NCBI RefSeq assembly: GCF_017352115.1
Contig: NZ_CP071448.1
Span: forward strand, 3,880,001-3,944,000
DNA length: 64,000 nucleotides
Source of the DNA: Flavobacterium endoglycinae
Lineage (GTDB): Bacteria; Bacteroidota; Bacteroidia; Flavobacteriales; Flavobacteriaceae
Direction of reading: 5' to 3'
Shown: piece by piece, positions 34,595-42,024 of the stretch
Layout: each line of letters begins with the position of its first letter
How positions within the stretch are numbered: the first letter of the stretch is position 1
The notes under the pieces: model-generated
Databases searched by the model: none
Seen by the model: only the letters and a program-made list of their open reading frames with translations
Told to the model about the DNA's origin: nothing
Translations under genes and position numbers: made by a program

Positions 34595-35872
34595 ATGATT
34601 ATAAAAATAAAATCAGATAATAAATGCTTTTTGGACATCCTTCATAAAAACCCCAATACAGATCAGGGACTTTATTTGAAGGAGTTGAAAAACGGAATTT
34701 TAATTGGAAATGTAATAGCCGAAAACGAATATCACTGTCTGTTTTTAGATGGTAAACACAGTTATCTGCCTGAAGAAGGAAATCAAATCGATTTTCAGAG
34801 TCATTGCAGTCCGTTATTGGCATTAAACATAATGAGCGAGTTTTTTAATCATCTGTATAAAGAAAACAACACTTTGGCAGCAACTGTGATTCCGTGGTTA
34901 GAGAAAAATTACCAAGCAGTAGATACAGAGAAATGTACAATAGAAGTTCCTACATTTTTTATTGATTCAAACTGGTACAAAAACGGAAAATATCTGTTAT
35001 CAAAATATATTGACGGAATTATACTTGTCAATAAAATAGGAAACAATTTCGAACTAAAAATCGAAGGCGCTACAGTGAGAGAAGCGATGCAGAAATTCTC
35101 GTTGGTATCATTGTTTTCGCATTTTACAAACAAATATGCGGTGTACACTTTTATCGATGATCATTTCATTCAGAAACATATCACAATGTTTACCAATCTT
35201 ACTGGAATTCCGTATTTCGTATTTTACCTTTTTATAAAAAGAATTATGCGTTCTCCAAGTCAGTTTGAGAAATTTAAACCTCAGTTAGAAGCCTATTTTA
35301 ATAATGAAGTTCAGTTTGTATTTACAGATACACATCAGTCTAGAAAAGAATTTATTTGCAGTAGAATCAATTTTGAAGAATCTGTTTTAGACTTTGGCTG
35401 TGGCGAATTGCAATATTACAAACAGCTTCATAAAAAAGGATTTAGAGAAGAATATTATGCTTACGACGAAGTTGATTTTAAACATATTGCCTATAAAATT
35501 CAGGAATCAGAAAGAACAGAAAATCTAATCTGGGTAGAAAGCTTAGAAGAAATAAAAGACTTTGAAGGTCAGATTGTTTTAAGTGAAGTAATTGAACATA
35601 ACTCATTGGAAGAAGCAAAAAACATCTTGATTTGGATAAGAGACAATACAAAGTTCACCAAACTTTTTGTTACAACGCCAGACAAAGACTTTAATGTAAA
35701 TTATGAATTGACAGAAGAATTCAGACATGATGATCATGATTTCGAATTATCAAATGCAGAGTTCGTATCGCTTATAAATGAAATTTTTCCAAATCCTAAA
35801 GAATTTCACGGAGTGGGAGATTGTGTAAAAGGAGTTTATCCGACAAGTGCGGTAATCATTCAAAAAAAGTAG
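34595..35872 (+). CDS. hen1: Hen1-type 3'-terminal RNA ribose 2'-O-methyltransferase
   Basis: 425 residues. The N-terminal half (about 1-240) is the bacterial Hen1-specific domain. The C-terminal methyltransferase has VLDFGCGEL (264-272) for SAM. The metal-dependent Hen1 motif is SEVIEHNS (E331, E334, H335), with TTPDKDFN and FRHDDHDFE (H378, H381). Bacterial Hen1 methylates the 2'-OH of a broken tRNA end before ligation, preventing renewed cleavage at the same site. It is followed after 3 bp by a ligase domain and then a kinase-phosphatase, together equal to a split Pnkp. Confidence 0.93.
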   Translation: MIIKIKSDNKCFLDILHKNPNTDQGLYLKELKNGILIGNVIAENEYHCLFLDGKHSYLPEEGNQIDFQSHCSPLLALNIMSEFFNHLYKENNTLAATVIPWLEKNYQAVDTEKCTIEVPTFFIDSNWYKNGKYLLSKYIDGIILVNKIGNNFELKIEGATVREAMQKFSLVSLFSHFTNKYAVYTFIDDHFIQKHITMFTNLTGIPYFVFYLFIKRIMRSPSQFEKFKPQLEAYFNNEVQFVFTDTHQSRKEFICSRINFEESVLDFGCGELQYYKQLHKKGFREEYYAYDEVDFKHIAYKIQESERTENLIWVESLEEIKDFEGQIVLSEVIEHNSLEEAKNILIWIRDNTKFTKLFVTTPDKDFNVNYELTEEFRHDDHDFELSNAEFVSLINEIFPNPKEFHGVGDCVKGVYPTSAVIIQKK

Positions 35873-35875
35873 AAA

Positions 35876-37060
35876 ATGTTAGACTTTAGAGTAAGAAATA
35901 GAATAGACTGGTTTTGTGAAAACAAAATCAATGATTTTTCGCCAACCATTTCGCCAGCACCAAAATACAAAGCAAAAAACGAAATAGAGAGTATCGAAAC
36001 GGCGATTCATTATTATATGGAAAATGGTGTGACCGAATTTGTAGTTCAAAAGAAATACATGGGATCTTACTGTACCATTTATTTGAAGAGAAATATTGAA
36101 GAAACGTATTTTGTTTCCCGAAACGGTTTCAAAATGGATCATATCGATACTGAACAAGCCATTGAAAGTTTGAGAGATTTACATGCTAAAATGCTCGTAG
36201 ATTTCCCTGAATTCGAAACCCTTTTAATTGCTTCTGAATTATTGCCTTGGAAAGTGCTTGGAGGAGGATTAATCGAAAAAGAATTCACAGGTTATTACGA
36301 CGCTTTACAGACGCAAAATTTGTACTTGAAAGAATCTGGATTGATTGAAAAAATAATCAAGGTCAAAAATGACGAAGCGTTTACAACCTATGTTTCAGAT
36401 AAAGAGAAGCTTTCTAGAAAAGAATTTGCTGCGAAACATAAAACGCACATTATACGTCAGTATGATGCTTTGCAGGCGATAAGAATTCCGGATTTAGAGA
36501 AACAGCAAGAATCATTGAATGTATTTAAAAATCAGATCGATACCTTTGGTATTGATGGTGAAATCTATTTTAAACCTTTTACAATCTTAAAAGAAGTAAA
36601 AATTTCTGGTGAAGAAATATTGCCAAACAGCAATTTGACTTACGAATTGATAAACAACGATCCGTTTTTGCATTTAGAAATTAATGCTTCAAACAGAGAA
36701 GAAAAGCTAAAAGAAATTTATGCCTTTTTTGAAAAACTTACCGAAGCAAACGAAGAAGGAATCATGATAAAACCGGTTCAGAATTACATTAAAGGTTTGC
36801 CACCCTGTTTTAAAGTCAGAAACAACAATTACCTGACGATGATTTATGGAGTGAATTTTCATCAGGATTTCGATTATTATTTAGATAAAAGAAACGTAAA
36901 AAGAAAATTAGAACAGTCTATAAACGGCTGGGAAATCAATCAGAAGATGCTTCAGATTCCGTATAAAGATTTAGGAGATGAAAATTATTTAATGCGTTTG
37001 CTTCTTTTGAAAAGAATCAACAATGAAGAAATAGAAAAAACATTAGATCCAAGATTATAA
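35876..37060 (+). CDS. Pnkp-type RNA ligase (stand-alone ligase domain)
   Basis: 394 residues. Motif I is KKYMGSYCTIYL with K60 as the likely adenylated lysine, matching the KHMGSR type of bacterial Pnkp ligases. A later YMLxx-like linker region and ANEEGIMIKPVQNYI (motif IV/V) with CFKVRNNNYL close the domain. Typical Pnkp fuses kinase, phosphatase and ligase; here the ligase is a separate gene between hen1 (3-bp gap) and a T4-type kinase-phosphatase (12-bp gap). Confidence 0.85.
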   Translation: MLDFRVRNRIDWFCENKINDFSPTISPAPKYKAKNEIESIETAIHYYMENGVTEFVVQKKYMGSYCTIYLKRNIEETYFVSRNGFKMDHIDTEQAIESLRDLHAKMLVDFPEFETLLIASELLPWKVLGGGLIEKEFTGYYDALQTQNLYLKESGLIEKIIKVKNDEAFTTYVSDKEKLSRKEFAAKHKTHIIRQYDALQAIRIPDLEKQQESLNVFKNQIDTFGIDGEIYFKPFTILKEVKISGEEILPNSNLTYELINNDPFLHLEINASNREEKLKEIYAFFEKLTEANEEGIMIKPVQNYIKGLPPCFKVRNNNYLTMIYGVNFHQDFDYYLDKRNVKRKLEQSINGWEINQKMLQIPYKDLGDENYLMRLLLLKRINNEEIEKTLDPRL

Positions 37061-37072
37061 CATGATTATAAA

Positions 37073-37972
37073 ATGAAAAAGACACCAACATTAACGATAT
37101 TAGTCGGATGCCCGGCATCAGGGAAAAGTACGTTTGCCGAATGGAAAGTGAGAACTGAAGCCAAAACCATGCGAATTAGTCGTGATGAAATCAGGTTTTC
37201 TCAATTTCAGGAAGTAATGGATCCATCTGTTGAAAGTATGATTTCTAAAATTATCAACGTGCAGATTAAAACCCTGCTTTCAAATGGATGGAATGTAATT
37301 TTGGATACTTGTAATGCTAAAGCAGAATATCTGAAACAACCTGTAATCGAATTTTCTGAAATGGCAAATATTGAATTCAAAATGTTTGATTTACCATTGG
37401 AAGAACTTTTTACCAGAAATGACAAAAGAGACCGAAAAGTGCCAAGAAAGATAATCGAAAAGATGTATTACGAATTGAAGAAAACCAAAGAAAAATTTGA
37501 TTTCAAACCTATAAAAAAAATCGAAAAAAACTTGGAATACTGTGATCAAAACCCAGATTTGCCAAAAGCAATTATCTGCGATCTTGACGGAACTCTGGCT
37601 TTAATGAACGGAAGAAACCCTTTTGATGCCAGCAAATGTGATGAAGACGAAATCAACAATCCGGTTGCAAACATATTGAGAAACTATAAGAAATTAGGAT
37701 ATGCGATATTACTGGTTTCTGGAAGAGAAGACCGATACAAAGACCCAACCTTGCGATTCCTTCAAAAACATGAAATTGAATACGATGATTTAATCATGCG
37801 TAAAACCAAAGACAGCCGAAAAGATTCCATCATCAAAACTGAAATCTATAACGAATTTATAAAAGATAAATACTTCGTAGAATTTGTTCTTGATGATAGA
37901 AACCAAGTTGTCGATACCTGGAGAAATGATTTGAAACTTCCTTGCTTCCAAGTATATTACGGAGATTTTTGA
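37073..37972 (+). CDS. T4-type polynucleotide 5'-kinase/3'-phosphatase
   Basis: 299 residues with the same order as phage T4 Pnk: an N-terminal kinase with P-loop GCPASGKST (about 12-20) and a C-terminal HAD phosphatase with DLDGTLALMNGR (D170, D172). The HAD core NGRNPFDASKCDEDEINNPV, VSGREDRYKDPT and the end VVDTWRNDLKLPCFQVYYGDF parallel T4 Pnk ([20 protein letters not shown] and ...VASGDF). It removes 3'-phosphate or 2',3'-cyclic phosphate and phosphorylates 5'-OH ends, readying them for ligation. It is last in the hen1-ligase-kinase operon. Confidence 0.92.
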   Translation: MKKTPTLTILVGCPASGKSTFAEWKVRTEAKTMRISRDEIRFSQFQEVMDPSVESMISKIINVQIKTLLSNGWNVILDTCNAKAEYLKQPVIEFSEMANIEFKMFDLPLEELFTRNDKRDRKVPRKIIEKMYYELKKTKEKFDFKPIKKIEKNLEYCDQNPDLPKAIICDLDGTLALMNGRNPFDASKCDEDEINNPVANILRNYKKLGYAILLVSGREDRYKDPTLRFLQKHEIEYDDLIMRKTKDSRKDSIIKTEIYNEFIKDKYFVEFVLDDRNQVVDTWRNDLKLPCFQVYYGDF

Positions 37973-38038
37973 TCTTGAAAGGAACAAAGGAACAGAGCAA
38001 CAAAGCGGCAAAGGTTTTTTAACGCATCAATTGTAGAG

Positions 38039-38054
38039 ACGCACTGCAGTGCGT
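38039..38054. repeat. Perfect 16-bp palindrome
   Basis: ACGCACTGCAGTGCGT is a perfect palindrome upstream of the permuted tRNA-like element. It may be an operator or part of a repeat. Confidence 0.5.
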
Positions 38055-38074
38055 TCTATAAAGAAATTAAAATA

Positions 38075-38149
38075 TCCAAAAGACGAGGGTTCAAATTCTT
38101 CCTGCGCCGCCAATAAGTCGCGGTAGTTTAGCAAGGGAAAATAATTGGG
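38075..38149 (+). ncRNA. Circularly permuted tRNA-like element
   Basis: Order along the strand: TCCAA (38075-38079), variable-like AAGAC, T-arm GAGGG-TTCAAAT-TCTTC (38085-38101), acceptor strand CTGCG (38102-38106), loop with CCGCCA, acceptor strand CGCGG (38119-38123), TA, D-arm GTTT...AAAT (38126-38142) with GGG in the loop, then TTGGG (38145-38149) closing on TCCAA. The layout equals a tRNA opened at the anticodon. Some stems use G-U pairs, so it may be decayed. The 341-bp gap it lies in has no protein gene. Confidence 0.5.
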
Positions 38150-38255
38150 TTTTTATTAAGTGTAAAGTTTGTTTCACTAAGATTGAAATCATTGTTAATC
38201 TACGGCAAAAAACGTAGCACCTTAATGGCAAAATAAAAATAATAAATAAAAAGCA

Positions 38256-38290
38256 CAAAGAGGAGAAAACCTCTGAACCTCTGCCTCTTT
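38256..38290. repeat. Palindromic intergenic repeat
   Basis: AAAGAGG and CCTCTTT flank a segment containing two copies of CCTCTG. It is of the same general type as 38721-38772. Confidence 0.5.
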
Positions 38291-38313
38291 GAGCCTTAGC
38301 AACTTAAAAAGAA

Positions 38314-38640
38314 ATGAACAAATATGAGCGACTGAAAACAGAATTAGAAACAGTCGGAAATGGAAAGATGAAAGCGTTTGGAGATTCAATGCTCCCGATT
38401 CTAAAAAATGGAAGTCTGCTGACTTTCGAAAAAAGCGACGATTATCAAATAGGCGATATCGTCTTCTGTAAAGTAAAAGGCCGATATATTGACGCCCACA
38501 AAATTATAAAAACCGATAAAAGCAAAGGTTTCCTAATCGCCAATCACCACGGATTCGAAAATGGCTGGACCAAAATTATCTACGGAAAAGTGATCGAAGC
38601 AGAATTTAAAAACCAGATTATTTACGGGAAGAGAGAATAG
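38314..38640 (+). CDS. S24/S26 (LexA/signal-peptidase-like) protein
   Basis: 108 residues. KAFGDSMLPILKNGS has the GxSMxP serine motif of the S24/S26 fold, and YQIGDIVFCKV fits the following strand. A catalytic lysine is not certain; AHKII (about 62-66) is a candidate. There is no DNA-binding or membrane domain, so it is only the peptidase-like core. Such small proteins occur beside phage or conflict genes. It follows the permuted tRNA-like element. Confidence 0.7.
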   Translation: MNKYERLKTELETVGNGKMKAFGDSMLPILKNGSLLTFEKSDDYQIGDIVFCKVKGRYIDAHKIIKTDKSKGFLIANHHGFENGWTKIIYGKVIEAEFKNQIIYGKRE

Positions 38641-38720
38641 AGAATGAGAGAGTGGGATAGAAGCAAGAAGCAAGAGGAAAGACTTTTGAAACTTCTGTAA
38701 AATTTAAATAAGAAAAAATT

Positions 38721-38772
38721 AAAGACTCAAAGAGAAGAAACCTTTGTCACTCTGTCCCTTTGAGCCTTTGTA
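38721..38772. repeat. Palindromic intergenic repeat
   Basis: GACTCAAAG and CTTTGAGCC are inverted copies upstream of the TatD gene. Confidence 0.5.
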
Positions 38773-38784
38773 ACTTTAAAAAAA

Positions 38785-39582
38785 ATGACATATATAGACA
38801 TAGGAATCAACCTAACCAACAAACAGTTCCAAAACGACATAGACGATGTTGTACAAGACGCTATCGATGCCGACGTATCGCAAATGATATTAACTGGTAC
38901 AAGTGTACGAAATAGTGAAGAATCAGCTAAAATTGCGCGACAATACCCAGGCGTGCTGTATGCGACGGCAGGAATTCACCCGCATGATGCGAAGAGTTTT
39001 GATGCACAGAGCATTTCGAAATTAAAAAATCTATTACAACAAAAACACGTAATTTCCGTTGGAGAATGTGGACTCGATTTCGATCGTGATTTTTCCCCTA
39101 GAAACAAACAAGAAGAATGTTACAAAGCCCAGTTAGAATTGGCGATCGAAGTTCAGAAACCTTTGTTTTTACACGAAAGAGCCGCTTTTAGTTCTTTTAT
39201 GAACATCACAAAAGAGTATCTGCCGAAACTGCCAAAAGGCGTTGTACATTGTTTCACAGGAAGTCTGCAAGAAGCCAAAACCTATCTTGATAACGGATTT
39301 TATCTGGGTTTTACGGGAGCGATTTCAGATACCAAACGTTTCAGCCATTTAAAAGAAGTCATTCAGTACGTACCGCTCGACCGAATGATGATTGAAACCG
39401 ATGCGCCATTTATGCTTCCTAAAAACGTTCCGAACAGCCTTTTAAAAAAATACCACGAACGACGATGCGAACCGTCTTTTCTGCCTTATGTAGCAGGAAC
39501 AATTGCGCAGTTTAAAGGAATTGCTTTGGATAAAGTAGCGACAGAAACAACTAAAAATGCCAAAAGCTTTTTTGGGATTTAA
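38785..39582 (+). CDS. tatD: TatD family metal-dependent deoxyribonuclease/hydrolase
   Basis: 265 residues, TIM-barrel amidohydrolase fold. MTYIDIGINLTNKQF, ATAGIHPHDAK, SVGECGLDFDRDFSPR, LFLHERAAF, VVHCFTGS and IETDAPFM are the metal-binding signatures in family order. TatD enzymes show 3'-5' exonuclease activity on DNA and RNA. Within the RNA-repair cluster it may trim or degrade RNA ends. Confidence 0.9.
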   Translation: MTYIDIGINLTNKQFQNDIDDVVQDAIDADVSQMILTGTSVRNSEESAKIARQYPGVLYATAGIHPHDAKSFDAQSISKLKNLLQQKHVISVGECGLDFDRDFSPRNKQEECYKAQLELAIEVQKPLFLHERAAFSSFMNITKEYLPKLPKGVVHCFTGSLQEAKTYLDNGFYLGFTGAISDTKRFSHLKEVIQYVPLDRMMIETDAPFMLPKNVPNSLLKKYHERRCEPSFLPYVAGTIAQFKGIALDKVATETTKNAKSFFGI

Positions 39583-39586
39583 AAGA

Positions 39587-39652
39587 ATCCCATGGGGATG
39601 AAATATTTATAGAAATTATAAGATTATGTCGATAGAGCCCCATCGGGGTGAC
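39587..39652. repeat. REP-like repeat between tatD and DUF434 genes
   Basis: CCCATGGGGATGAAATAT and CCCCATCGGGGTGACATAT are related GC-rich palindromes; a second pair of the same type occurs at 40390-40459. Confidence 0.65.
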
Positions 39653-39673
39653 ATATTATACATTTGCAAGATC

Positions 39674-40387
39674 ATGACCAATCTTAAAAACCGAGGAAAA
39701 GAAGCCAGCGACGACGCTTTATTCGGAACGGCAAAAATGCAGTTCAAACTGAAAGAAGCCGTAACCGATATGCATTATTTTTTGAGCAGAGGTTATGGCG
39801 AAAAATCGACTTTAACCTTAGTTGGAAACCGTTATCGCTTAAATGCACGTCAGCAGCAAGCGGTTCGTGGCATGAGCGCTTCTGAGCAGCAAATCGAAAA
39901 CCGAAAATCAAAAGAAATCCAAAGCCAGGATTTGGAAGGAAAAGAGATTTGTGTCGACGGATTTAATGTTTTGATTTTACTCGAAAGTACGTTGTCGAAT
40001 GCTTATGTTTTTAAAGGACAAGATGGTTTTATCCGCGATTTGTCGAGTGTTTACGGAACGTATAAAAAAGTAAATCAGACTTCGCAGGCAATTGAAATTA
40101 TAACCGACTTTTTTAGAAAGGAAAAAATTAAAAAAGCAGTCTGGTTATTTGATAAACCCGTTTCAAACAGCGGAAAGTTAAAACAAATGATAGAAGAAAT
40201 CGCTCTAGACAATAACTTAAATTGGGAAGTACAATTAGTAAACAATCCCGATAAGGTAATTGCCGAAAGTGATTATATTGCCATAACTTCTGATGCTTGG
40301 ATTCTGGATAACGCTTCTGCTAATTTCAATTTAATGAAATATGTTTTGGCACAAATAGATGCAAAAGAAACGGTAATAGATTTGTAG
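39674..40387 (+). CDS. DUF434-domain protein
   Basis: 237 residues from ATG 39674 (MTNLKNRGKEASDDALFGTA). An upstream ATG at 39626 lies in the repeat and is disfavoured. The N-terminal DUF434 part includes AVTDMHYFLSRGYGEKSTLT and GNRYRLNARQQQAVRGMSAS. The C-terminal part (ICVDGFNVLILLESTLSNA, DRDLSS-like loop, VWLFDKPVSNSGKLKQMIEE, AESDYIAITSDAWILD) has spaced acidic residues suggesting a PIN-like nuclease fold. DUF434 proteins recur near RNA-processing genes. The exact role is unknown. Confidence 0.8.
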   Translation: MTNLKNRGKEASDDALFGTAKMQFKLKEAVTDMHYFLSRGYGEKSTLTLVGNRYRLNARQQQAVRGMSASEQQIENRKSKEIQSQDLEGKEICVDGFNVLILLESTLSNAYVFKGQDGFIRDLSSVYGTYKKVNQTSQAIEIITDFFRKEKIKKAVWLFDKPVSNSGKLKQMIEEIALDNNLNWEVQLVNNPDKVIAESDYIAITSDAWILDNASANFNLMKYVLAQIDAKETVIDL

Positions 40388-40389
40388 AA

Positions 40390-40459
40390 TATGTCCCATG
40401 GGGACATTTCGTTGGTAAAAAATATAGGTAAGGTATTATGTCCCATCGGGACATTTGAT
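40390..40459. repeat. Paired REP-like palindromes
   Basis: ATGTCCCATGGGGACAT and ATGTCCCATCGGGACAT, two near-identical palindromes 50 bp apart. Confidence 0.8.
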
Positions 40460-40470
40460 TAACACAAAAA

Positions 40471-41157
40471 ATGAATTCAAATCTTCTTTTTAATGAAATA
40501 AAAGCAGTAATCCCTCTTTTGAATAAAAGCTGGAAAGAAAGGTATGCTAGATTTTTAACAGACGAAAATCTGTGTCTTTTTTCGGAAAATCTGATTTTAT
40601 TTTATAATCAGAAAACAGAAATTTCGAGATTGCCTTATTTCAAAGAAGAAATTATCGTTTCATTGCAAGATGCTGTTTTTTATTTTAAAACTGCGCTGGA
40701 AAATTTTGAAAATGAATCAAATGAGTTTCAAACCAGTTTAATTCAAGCATTCGAAAAAACACCTTTCGAAAGTATTTTACTTATTTTAGGACAGCGTTTA
40801 ACACCAGCGAGTGTGCGTGATGAAAACGGAATTCCGCCTGCAAAAGAAATTCTTTTAGAAAGTTGTTTTCAGCCTTATAATAAAGAAATTTCGATAGCAG
40901 TGAGAGCTTGGGAAAAACACGTGGGAAGAAATAAAAACAGTATTTTCGGAGAAATAAAAGGAAATACAATCCAGAAAAAAGAAAAGGTAGAAAACCTCAT
41001 TCAGTACATCATCAGCCATAAAACGTGGTGGAATATTTTCTACCATTACAAACACAATCTCGTATACGAAATTCGAGTAGAAAACGGACAAGGACTACGC
41101 TGGACTTCCGACGGAAAACAGTTCATAGGATTTTTAGAAGACTTTTTAGAAGAATAA
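40471..41157 (+). CDS. Hypothetical protein of the RNA-repair cluster
   Basis: 228 residues, mostly alpha-helical and Glu/Lys-rich, with no signal peptide or membrane segment. Readable segments include LLNKSWKERYARFLTDENLC, ASVRDENGIPPAKEILLESC, AWEKHVGRNKNSIFGEIKGN and SHKTWWNIFYHYKHNLVYEI. The end (GLRWTSDGKQFIGFLEDFLE) is compact. I do not recognise it. It lies between DUF434 and RlaP genes, separated by repeats on both sides. Confidence 0.65.
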   Translation: MNSNLLFNEIKAVIPLLNKSWKERYARFLTDENLCLFSENLILFYNQKTEISRLPYFKEEIIVSLQDAVFYFKTALENFENESNEFQTSLIQAFEKTPFESILLILGQRLTPASVRDENGIPPAKEILLESCFQPYNKEISIAVRAWEKHVGRNKNSIFGEIKGNTIQKKEKVENLIQYIISHKTWWNIFYHYKHNLVYEIRVENGQGLRWTSDGKQFIGFLEDFLEE

Positions 41158-41167
41158 TTTTTCTAAA

Positions 41168-41201
41168 GGTTCAAAGGTACAAAGGTTCAAAGGTGCAAAG
41201 G
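41168..41201. repeat. Four tandem copies of an 8-bp unit
   Basis: GGTTCAAA, GGTACAAA, GGTTCAAA, GGTGCAAA in a row (unit GGTnCAAA), immediately before the RlaP gene's intergenic repeat. It could vary in copy number by slippage. Confidence 0.8.
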
Positions 41202-41270
41202 TTTATTTTTCGCGAAAAAAAAAAACTTAGCGACTTCGTGCCTTAGTGGCATTCAAAAAACAAAACAATC

Positions 41271-42020
41271 ATGAAAGAAAAAATACTTGAAAAATTAAAA
41301 CAAATTGAACTCGAAAAAGACGTAGAAATACTCTTTGCCGCAGAATCTGGAAGCCGTGCCTGGGGATTTGCTTCTCCAGACAGCGACTATGATATCCGTT
41401 TTATATACAAGCACAAACTTGAATATTACTTATCGCTTTGGGAAAAAAATGACGTAATCGAATTCATGACCGAAGACGATCTTGACGGTTCTGGATGGGA
41501 TTTACGGAAAACCGTAAGGTTATTAGCAAAATCTAGTGCATCTTTGATGGAATGGTTGTTTTCGCCTGTTGTGTATTTTGAGAATGAAGAATTTACAAAA
41601 CAAATGCGTGAGATAGCCACAGAATGTTTTTCGCCAATAGCAGTTTTGCACCATTATTTAGGAACGACAAAAAACTTTATGGAAGTCTGCGAAATGCAGG
41701 AAGTAAAACTAAAAAGTTATTTCTACGCCTTACGCACCGCTTTAGCCGGAAAATGGATTATAGAAAACAATACTTTTCCGCCCGTAGCTTTTGCCGAACT
41801 ATTGCCAATTGCACCGAAAAACATACAAGAAAAAATACTGGAATTACAACAAATAAAAGCCTGTCAAAACGAAAAATACCTGCACCCAAAAGAAACTTTA
41901 ATAACTGATTTTTTATTGGAAACGGTAAAATTTAATCAGGAAAATGCGAGTAAGTTAGGAAGCGGGAAAAAGTTGAATGAGGAGTTGGATTTGTTTTTTA
42001 AGGGAATTGTTAAAGATTAA
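41271..42020 (+). CDS. RlaP-type RNA-repair nucleotidyltransferase, copy 1
   Basis: 249 residues. The Pol-beta nucleotidyltransferase core is AAESGSRAWGFASPDSDYDI (G27-S28, D39, D41). The family, named RlaP for RNA-ligase-associated Pol-beta enzyme, was proposed from genomic linkage to RNA ligases; it may add nucleotides to damaged RNA ends. LAKSSASLMEWLFSPVVYF is typical of the helical part. The AAA-TOPRIM gene begins 4 bp after its stop, suggesting an operon. Confidence 0.88.
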   Translation: MKEKILEKLKQIELEKDVEILFAAESGSRAWGFASPDSDYDIRFIYKHKLEYYLSLWEKNDVIEFMTEDDLDGSGWDLRKTVRLLAKSSASLMEWLFSPVVYFENEEFTKQMREIATECFSPIAVLHHYLGTTKNFMEVCEMQEVKLKSYFYALRTALAGKWIIENNTFPPVAFAELLPIAPKNIQEKILELQQIKACQNEKYLHPKETLITDFLLETVKFNQENASKLGSGKKLNEELDLFFKGIVKD

Positions 42021-42024
42021 AACT

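Noticed and set aside
33316..37972. Prophage carrying T4-like ligase, kinase and tRNAs
   Set aside because: No capsid, terminase, tail, integrase or lysis genes occur anywhere in the window.
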